Source: Sanderia malayensis (Eukaryota > Cnidaria > Scyphozoa > Semaeostomeae > Pelagiidae). Taken from it: a DNA stretch of 64,000 bases. The notes beneath the pieces were generated by a model. That model worked only from the letters and a program-made list of their open reading frames with translations, did not search any database and was not told the origin of the DNA. The stretch lies in NCBI GenBank assembly GCA_013076295.1, contig RQOL01000517.1:124001-188000 (forward strand), given 5' to 3'. Of this stretch, positions 55,866 through 64,000 are shown in pieces; position 1 is the stretch's first letter; every line of letters starts with the position of its first letter. The position numbers and the translations under genes were made by a program.

Positions 55866-58800
55866 CAATTTAGACTTTTGAGAAATGACATTGATTCCCA
55901 CAATTTACACATTATTCCACATAAAAAGAGCTAAAAAGTATATAGCATTCTTTCCCACAATTTACACTCATGAAAAGTAACCATGATTCACATAAATGAC
56001 AGTAATGAAAAAGAATTCCTTCCCACAATTTACACACGAATCAACGTATGAACAGCTAAAACTAAAGAATAATAGAGGATTGATTCCCGCAATTTGCAGT
56101 AATGAAAAATAACCTTCATCCCCATAATTTACACATGAATCAACGGAAAAACGGTAAAAAGAGATAAAAAAGATAATATTCATTCCCACAATTTGCACTA
56201 ATGAAAAGAAACATTCATTCCCACAATTTGCAGTAATGAAAAATAACCTTCATCCCAACAATTTACACACGAATCAACGTAGGAACAGCTAAAACTAAAC
56301 AATAACAGAGGATTCATTCCCGCAATTTGCAGTAATGAAAAATAACCTTCATCCCCACAATTTACACATGAATCCACGCAAAAACGGGAAAAACAGATAA
56401 AAAAGATAATATTCATTCCCACAATTTACACTAATGAAAAATAACCTTCATTCCCACAATTTACACTAATGAAAGGTGACATTCATTTCCACAATTTAGA
56501 CTTTTGAGAAATGACATTGATTCCCACAATTTACACATTATTCCACATAAAAAGAGCTAAAAAGTATATAGCATTCTTTCCCACAATTTACACTCATGAA
56601 AAGTAACCATGATTCACATAAATGACAGTAATGAAAAACAATTCCTTCCCACAATTTACACACGAATCAACGTATAAACAGCTAAAACTAAACAATAATA
56701 GAGGATTGATTCCCGCAATTTGCAGTAATGAAAAATAACCTTCATCCCCACAATTTACACATGAACCCACGCAAAAACGGTAAAAACAGATAAAAAAGAT
56801 TATATTCATTCCCACAATTTAGACTAATTAAAGTTGACATTGATTGCCACAACTTACACACGAATCAACATAAACACACCTAAAACTAATAAAAATTTAA
56901 AGTTCATTCCCACAATTTACACTAATGAAAAGTAACCATGATTCACATAAATTACAGTAATGAAAAAAAATTCCTTCATGCAATTTACACACGAATCAAC
57001 GTCAGAGCAGCTAAAACTAATCAATAATAGAGCATTCCTTCCCAGAATTTGCAGTAATGAAAAATAACCTTCATCCCCACAATTTACACATGGATCCACG
57101 CAAAAACGGTAAAAAAAGATAACAAAGATAATATTCATTCCCACAATTTACACTAATGAAAAGTGACATTCATTCCCACAATTTAGACTGATGAAAGTTG
57201 ACATTGATTCCCACAATTTACACATTGTTCCACGTAAAAAGAGCTAAAAAAATATGGCATTCTTTCCCACAAATTACACTAATGAACAGTAACATTGATT
57301 TCCACACATTACAGTAATGAAAAAAAATTCATTCCCACAATTTACACACGAATCCAAGCAAAAACGGCAAAAACAGATAAAAAAGATAATATTCATTCCC
57401 ACAATTGAAACTAATGAAAAGTGACATTCATTCCCGCAATTTGCAGTAATGAAAAATAACCTTCATCCCCACAATTTACACATGAATCCACGCAAAAACG
57501 GTAAAAACAGATAAAAAGATAATATTCATTCCCACAATTTGCACTAATGAAAAGAAACATCCATTCCCACAATTTGCAGTAATGAAAAATTACCTTCATC
57601 CCCACAATTTACACATGAATCCACGCAAAAACGGTAAAAACAGATAAAAAAGATAATATTCATTCCCACAATTTACACTAATGAAAAACAAGCTTCATTC
57701 CCACAATTTACACTAATGAAACGTGACATTCATTCCCACAATTTAGACTGTTGAGAAATGACATTGATTCCCACAATTTGCACATTATTCCACGTAAAAA
57801 GAGCTAAAGAGTATATAGCATTCTTTCCCACAATTTACACTAATGAAAAGTAACCATGATTCACATAAATGACAGTAATGAAAAAAAATTCATTCCCACA
57901 ATTTATACACGAAGCAACGTAAGAACAGCTAAAACTAATCAATAATAGAGGATTCATTCCCGCAATTTGCAGTAATGAAAAACAACCTTCATCCCCACAA
58001 TTTACACATGAATCCACGCAAAAACGGTAAAAACAGATAAAAAGATAATATTCATTCCCACAATTTGCACTAATGAAAAGAAACATCCATTCCCACAATT
58101 TGCAGTGATGAAAAATAACCTTCATCCCCAAAATTTACACATGAATCCACGTAAGAACGGGAAAAACGGATAAAAAAGATAATATTCATTCCCACAATTT
58201 ACACTATGAAAAATAACCTTCATTCCCGCAATTTACACTAATGAAAGGTGACATTCATTTCCACAATTTAGACTTTTGAGAAATGACATTGATTCCCACA
58301 ATTTACACATTATTCCACATAAAAAGAGCTAAAAAGTATATAGCATTCTTTCCCACAATTTACACTCATGAAAAGTAACCATGGTTCACATAAATGACAG
58401 TAATGAAAAAAAATTCCTTCCCACAATTTACATACGAATCAACGTATAAACAGCTAAAACTAAACAATAATAGAGGATTGATTCCCGCAATTTGCAGTAA
58501 TGATAAATAACCTTCATCCCCATAATTTACACATGAATCAACGGAAAAACGGTAAAAAGAGATAAAAAGATAATATTCATTCCCACAATTTGCACTAATG
58601 AAAAGAAACATTCATTCCCGCAATTTGCAGTAATGAAAAATAACCTTCATCCCCACAATTTACACATGAATCCACGCAAAAACGGTAAAAACAGATAAAA
58701 AGATAATATTCATTCCCACAATTTGCACTAATGAAAAGAAACATCCATTCCCACAATTTGCAGTGATGAAAAATAACCTTCATCCCCAAAATTTACACAT

Positions 58801-61249
58801 GAATCCACGTAAGAACGGGAAAAACGGATAAAAAAGATAATATTCATTCCCACAATTTACAATAATGAAAAATAACCTTCATTCCCACAATTTACACTAA
58901 TGAAAGTTGACATTCATTTCCACAATTTAGACTTTTGAGAAATGACGTTGATTCCCACAATTTACACATTATTCCACATAAAAAGAGCTAAAAAGTATAT
59001 AGCATTCTTTCCCACAATTTATACTCATGAAAAGTAACCATGGTTCACATAAATGACAGTAATGAAAAAAAATTCCTTCCCACAATTTACACACGAATCA
59101 ACGTATAAACAGCTAAAACTAAACAATAATAGAGGATTGATTGCCGCAATTTGCAGTAATGATAAATAACCTTCATCCCCTTAATTTACACATGAATCAA
59201 CGGCAAAACGGTAAAAAGAGATAAAAAGATAATATTCATTCCCATAATTTGCAGTAATGAAAAATAACCTTCGTCCCCACAATTTACACACGAATCAACG
59301 TAGGAAAAGCTAAAACTAAACAATAATAGAGGATTCATTCCCGCAATTTGCAGTAATGAAAGGTGACATTCATTCCCACAATTTAGACTTTTGAGAAATG
59401 ACATTGATTCCCACAATTTACACATTATTCCACATAAAAAGAGCTAAAAAGTATATAGCATTCTTTCCCACAATTTACACTCATGAAAAGTAACCATGAT
59501 TCACATAAATGACAGTAATGAAAAAGAATTCCTTCCCACAATTTACACACGAATCAACGTATAAACAGCTAAAACTAAAGAATAATAGAGGATTGATTCC
59601 CGCAATTTGCAGTAATGAAAAATAACCTTCATCCCCATAATTTACACATGAATCAACGGAAAAACGGTAAAAAGAGATAAAAAAGATAATATTCATTCCC
59701 ACAATTTGCACTAATGAAAAGAAACATTCATTCCCACAATTTGCAGTAATGAAAAATAACCTTCATCCCAACAATTTACACACGAATCAACGTAGGAACA
59801 GCTAAAACTAAACAATAATAGAGGATTCATTCCCGCAATTTGCAGTAATGAAAAATAACCTTCATCCCCACAATTTACACATGAATCCACGCAAAAACGG
59901 GAAAAACAGATAAAAAAGATAATATTCATTCCCACAATTTACACTAATGAAAAATAACCTTCATTCCCACAATTTACACTAATGAAAGGTGACATTCATT
60001 TCCACAATTTAGACTTTTGAGAAATGACATTGATTCCCACAATTTACACATTATTCCACATAAAAAGAGCTAAAAAGTATATAGCATTCTTTCCCACAAT
60101 TTACACTCATGAAAAGTAACCATGGTTCACATAAATGACAGTAATGAAAAAAAATTCCTTCCCACAATTTACACACGAATCAACGTATAAACAGCTAAAA
60201 CTAAAGAATAATAGAGGATTGATTCCCGCAATTTGCAGTAATGAAAAATAACCTTCATCCCAATAATTTACACATGAATCAACGGAAAAACGGTAAAAAG
60301 AGATAAAAAAGATAATATTCATTCCCAAAATTTGCACTAATGAAAAGAAACATTCATTCCCACAATTTGCAGTAATGAAAAATAACCTTCATCCCAACAA
60401 TTTATACACGAAGCAACGTAAGAACAGCTAAAACTAATCAATAATAGAGGATTCATTCCCGCAATTTGCAGTAATGAAAAACAACCTTCATCCCCACAAT
60501 TTACACATGAATCCACGCAAAAACGGTAAAAACAGATAAAAAAATAATATTCATTCCCACAATTTGCACTAATGAAAAGAAACATCCATTCCCACAATTT
60601 GCAGTGATGAAAAATAACCTTCATCCCCAAAATTTACACATGAATCCACGTAAGAACGGGAAAAACGGATACAAAAGATAATATTCATTCCCACAATTTA
60701 CACTATGAAAAATAACCTTCATTCCCACAATTTACACTAATGAAAGGTGACATTCATTTCCACAATTTAGACTTTTGAGAAATGACATTGATTCCCACAA
60801 TTTACACATTATTCCACATAAAAAGAGCTAAAAAGTATATAGCATTCTTTCCCACAATTTACACTCATGAAAAGTAACCATGGTTCACATAAATGACAGT
60901 AATGAAAAAAAATTCCTTCCCACAATTTACACACGAATCAATGTATAAACAGCTAAAACTAAACAATAATAGAGGATTGATTCCCGCAATTTGCAGTAAT
61001 GATAAATAACCTTCATCCCCATAATTTACACATGAATCAACGGAAAAACGGTAAAAAGAGATAAAAAGATAATATTCATTCCCACAATTTGCACTAATGA
61101 AAAGAAACATTCATTCCCATAATTTGCAGTAATGAAAAATAACCTTCGTCCCCACAATTTACACACGAATCAACGTAGGAAAAGCTAAAACTAAACAATA
61201 ATAGAGGATTCATTCCCGCAATTTGCAGTAAAGAAAGGTGACATTCATT
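55866..61249. repeat. Right domain with overlapping 3513-, 2499- and 2368-bp duplications
   Basis: 55470-56745 matches 58983-60258 (offset 3513). 57900-58615 matches 60399-61114 (offset 2499). 59660-61077 matches 62028-63445 (offset 2368). Breakpoints fall inside C or D units. Between 56746 and 57899 the sequence resembles 30800-31480 and 35800-36470. Compared with the left domain, the E unit here is uniformly of the CACATAAAAAGAGC type. Confidence 0.8.
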
Positions 61250-61700
61250 CCCACAATTTAGACTTTTGAGAAATGACATTGATTCCCACAATTTACACAT
61301 TATTCCACATAAAAAGAGCTAAAAAGTATATAGCATTCTTTCCCACAATTTACACTCATGAAAAGTAACCATGGTTCACATAAATGACAGTAATGAAAAA
61401 AAATTCCTTCCCACAATTTACACACGAATCAACGTATAAACAGCTAAAACTAAACAATAATAGAGGATTGATTCCCGCAATTTGCAGTAATGATAAATAA
61501 CCTTCATCCCCATAATTTACACATGAATCAACGGAAAAGCAGTAAAAAGAGATAAAAAGATAATATTCACTCCCACAATTTACAGTAATAAAAATAAGAT
61601 TAATCACACAATTTGCACATGAATCCACGCAAAAACTGCAAAAACAGATAAAGAAGATAATTTTCATTCAAACAATTTACACTAATGAAAAGTGACATTC

Positions 61701-61735
61701 ATTCCCACAATTTAGACTGATGAAAGTTGACATTG
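61701..61735. repeat. Unit type I (35 bp, short class)
   Basis: The core reads TTTAGACTGATG with the tail AAAGTTGACATTG. A common variant reads ATTTCCACAATTTAGAC followed by TTTTGAGAAATGACATTG, also 35 bp. It precedes H or E, so the next unit opens after CATTG rather than CATTC. Confidence 0.88.
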
Positions 61736-61798
61736 ATTGCCACAACTTACACACGAATCAACATAAATACACTTAAAACTAATAAAAATTTAAAGTTC
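61736..61798. repeat. Unit type H (63 bp, long class)
   Basis: It opens ATTGCCACAACTTACACACG, continues AATCAACATAAATACAC and ends AAAATTTAAAGTTC. It usually follows an I unit and precedes an F-like unit opening ATTCCC. Variants include ATTTTCACAAC (near 37370 and 42230), ATTCCCACAAC with a CTTTTAAAGTTC tail (near 40790), and AAACACACC in the middle (near 30060). Confidence 0.9.
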
Positions 61799-63158
61799 AT
61801 TCCCACAATGTACACTAATGAATAGTAACCATGATTGACATAAATTACAGTAATGAAAAAAATTCCTTCCCGCAATTTACACACGAATCAACGTAAGAAC
61901 AGCTAAACTAAACAATAATAAAAGATTCATTCCCACAATTTGCACTAATGAAAAGAACCATTCATTCCCACAACTTGCAGTAATGAAAAATAACCTTCTT
62001 CCCCACAATTTACACATGAATCCACGCAAAAACGGTAAAAAGAGATAAAAAAGATAATATTCATTCCCACAATTTGCACTAATGAAAAGAAACATTCATT
62101 CCCACAATTTGCAGTAATGAAAAATAACCTTCATCCCAACAATTTACACACGAATCAACGTAGGAACAGCTAAAACTAAACAATAATAGAGGATTCATTC
62201 CCGCAATTTGCAGTAATGAAAAATAACCTTCATCCCCACAATTTACACATGAATCCACGCAAAAACGGGAAAAACAGATAAAAAAGATAATATTCATTCC
62301 CACAATTTACACTAATGAAAAATAACCTTCATTCCCACAATTTACACTAATGAAAGGTGACATTCATTTCCACAATTTAGACTTTTGAGAAATGACATTG
62401 ATTCCCACAATTTACACATTATTCCACATAAAAAGAGCTAAAAAGTATATAGCATTCTTTCCCACAATTTACACTCATGAAAAGTAACCATGGTTCACAT
62501 AAATGACAGTAATGAAAAAAAATTCCTTCCCACAATTTACACACGAATCAACGTATAAACAGCTAAAACTAAAGAATAATAGAGGATTGATTCCCGCAAT
62601 TTGCAGTAATGAAAAATAACCTTCATCCCCATAATTTACACATGAATCAACGGAAAAACGGTAAAAAGAGATAAAAAAGATAATATTCATTCCCACAATT
62701 TGCACTAATGAAAAGAAACATTCATTCCCACAATTTGCAGTAATGAAAAATAACCTTCATCCCAACAATTTATACACGAAGCAACGTAAGAACAGCTAAA
62801 ACTAATCAATAATAGAGGATTCATTCCCGCAATTTGCAGTAATGAAAAACAACCTTCATCCCCACAATTTACACATGAATCCACGCAAAAACGGTAAAAA
62901 CAGATAAAAAGATAATATTCATTCCCACAATTTGCACTAATGAAAAGAAACATCCATTCCCACAAGTTGCAGTGATGAAAAATAACCTTCATCCCCAAAA
63001 TTTACACATGAATCCACGTAAGAACGGGAAAAACGGATACAAAAGATAATATTCATTCCCACAATTTACACTATGAAAAATAACCTTCATTCCCACAATT
63101 TACACTAATGAAAGGTGACATTCATTTCCACAATTTAGACTTTTGAGAAATGACATTG

Positions 63159-63445
63159 ATTCCCACAATTTACACATTATTCCACATAAAAAGAGCTAAA
63201 AAGTATATAGCATTCTTTCCCACAATTTACACTCATGAAAAGTAACCATGGTTCACATAAATGACAGTAATGAAAAAAAATTCCTTCCCACAATTTACAC
63301 ACGAATCAATGTATAAACAGCTAAAACTAAACAATAATAGAGGATTGATTCCCGCAATTTGCAGTAATGATAAATAACCTTCATCCCCATAATTTACACA
63401 TGAATCAACGGAAAAGCGGTAAAAAGAGATAAAAAGATAATATTC
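63159..63445. repeat. Exemplar of the basic module E-F-G-D-B-C
   Basis: This run of six units parses without remainder: E 63159-63215 (57 bp), F 63216-63250 (35), G 63251-63283 (33), D 63284-63347 (64), B 63348-63382 (35) and C 63383-63445 (63 here, usually 64). The same order recurs across the window, for example around 3200-3490, 12760-13040 and 55440-55730. Larger higher-order repeats are this module followed by varying numbers of A, B, C, I, H and J units. Confidence 0.9.
63284..63347. repeat. Unit type D (64 bp, long class)
   Basis: It opens CTTCCCACAATTTACACACG, continues AATCAACGT (AATCAATGT here) and carries the tail AAACAGCTAAAACTAAACAA before ending in TAATAGAGGATTG or TAATAGAGGATTC. 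It sits between G and B in the standard module. A sub-variant has TAATCAATAATAGAGCATTC in place of TAAACAATAATAGAGGATTC, and another ends AATAAAAGATTC. Confidence 0.92.
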
Positions 63446-64000
63446 ACTCCCACAATTTACAGTAATAAAAATAAGATTAATCACACAATTTGCACATGAA
63501 TCCACGCAAAAACTGCAAAAACAGATAAAGAAGATAATTTTCATTCAAACAATTTACACTAATGAAAAGTGACATTCATTCCCACAATTTAGACTGATGA
63601 AAGTTGACATTGATTGCCACAACTTACACACGAATCAACATAAATACACTTAAAACTAATCAAAATTTAAAGTTCATTCCCACAATGTACACTAATGAAT
63701 AGTAACCATGATTGACATAAATTACAGTAATGAAAAAAATTCCTTCCCGCAATTTACACACGAATCAACGTAAGAACAGCTAAACTAAACAATAATAAAA
63801 GATTCATTCCCACAATTTGCACTAATGAAAAGAACCATTCATTCCCACAACTTGCAGTAATGAAAAATAACCTTCTTCCCCACAATTTACACATGAATCC
63901 ACGCAAAAACGGTAAAAACAGACAAAGAAGATATTATTCATTCCCACAATTTACACTAATGAAACGTGACATTCATTCCCACAATTTACACTAATGAATG

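Larger units (their letters stand above)
1..64000. repeat. Continuous complex satellite array with two unit length classes
   Basis: Every part of the window consists of units opening with ATTCCCACAATTTACA or a close variant. Typical changes are A to G at the penultimate block (TTTGCA), CCC to CCG or TCC, and CACAA to CATAA. Units are 33-35 bp or 57-64 bp long; dividing the window by their mean size gives roughly 1300-1500 units (estimated, not counted). All have the same orientation, and I saw no reverse-complement unit. There is no intervening unique DNA, transposon, tRNA or rRNA. Base composition is close to 70% A+T with strong C-over-G asymmetry on this strand. This is satellite DNA, most likely from a eukaryotic chromosome; the family and species are not recognised. 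The first and last bases both lie inside the array. Confidence 0.97.
61250..64000. repeat. 1877-bp duplication running off the right edge
   Basis: About 61250-62037 recurs at about 63127-63914 (offset 1877), including the private variants AATCACACAATTTGCAC, AAAACTGCAAAAAC and CAGCTAAACTAAAC. The last bases of the window lie inside an A unit, so the array continues. Confidence 0.85.

Noticed and set aside
1..64000. CRISPR array, because a conserved motif of about 16 bp alternates with other sequence
   Set aside because: The intervening sequences are not unique spacers; they are the same few tails used over and over. Unit lengths are bimodal (35 and 57-64 bp), there is no leader, and no cas gene is present.
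1..64000. DnaA boxes or plasmid iterons, because TTATTCCACA and CCCACAA resemble TTATCCACA
   Set aside because: The match needs an extra base or substitutions, the motif occurs over 64 kb without any replication gene or AT-rich unwinding element, and the array has the scale of a eukaryotic satellite.
1..64000. Telomeric repeats
   Set aside because: No run of a 5-8-bp telomere-type motif is present; the shortest unit is about 33 bp.
1..64000. Transposon-derived repeat or inserted mobile element
   Set aside because: No terminal inverted repeats, target-site duplications, reverse transcriptase, transposase or integrase coding sequence interrupts the array. The A-runs are internal parts of the units and not retroposon tails.
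1..64000. tRNA, rRNA or structured non-coding RNA genes
   Set aside because: No cloverleaf-compatible segment or conserved rRNA stretch was seen on either strand; the A-rich, G-poor composition gives little scope for stable stems.

Overview
The whole 64 kb window is one uninterrupted tandem-repeat array (satellite DNA). I found no credible protein gene, tRNA, rRNA, transposon or unique sequence. Every stretch is built from short units that open with the same core, ATTCCCACAATTTACA or a near variant, and end in a variable tail. The units fall into two length classes: short (33-35 bp) and long (57, 62, 63 or 64 bp). All units lie in the same orientation. The plus strand is A-rich and G-poor: a typical short unit has 14 A, 10 T, 8 C and 3 G. 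Such an array suggests a eukaryotic nuclear heterochromatic block (centromeric, pericentromeric, subtelomeric or interstitial). The sequence names no organism, and I do not recognise the family.

The units follow an ordered grammar. I name the recurring types A, B, C, D, E, F, G, H, I and J and give one exemplar of each. The commonest run is E-F-G-D-B-C (57+35+33+64+35+64, about 288 bp). It is extended by A, I, H or J units into larger higher-order repeats.

Layout. 1-11187: a left domain with a 1571-bp higher-order repeat, a 491-bp tandem and a nearly perfect 3.47-kb duplication. 11188-24858: two copies of a 5.3-kb block (offset about 8.3 kb) flanking a 1388-bp triple tandem. 22690-26044: a 1906-bp tandem. 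26045-36600: mosaic sequence with 856-bp and 928-bp tandems. 36600-47890: three unequal copies of a 4.1-5.7-kb repeat, with two stretches full of small indels that look like consensus errors. 47890-52010: mosaic with a 329-bp tandem. 52010-55865: a 2047-bp tandem. 55865-64000: overlapping duplications with offsets of 3513, 2499, 2368 and 1877 bp. The array runs off both ends of the window.

The interest lies in the repeat architecture: a fixed core with alternating short and long tails, phased A-tracts in the long units, chimeric units at rearrangement breakpoints, and nested duplications from a single 35-bp unit up to more than 5 kb. The many minus-strand open frames (up to 136 codons) are by-products of the repeat. 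Boundaries given for the large duplications are read by eye and are approximate, usually to within a few tens of bases.
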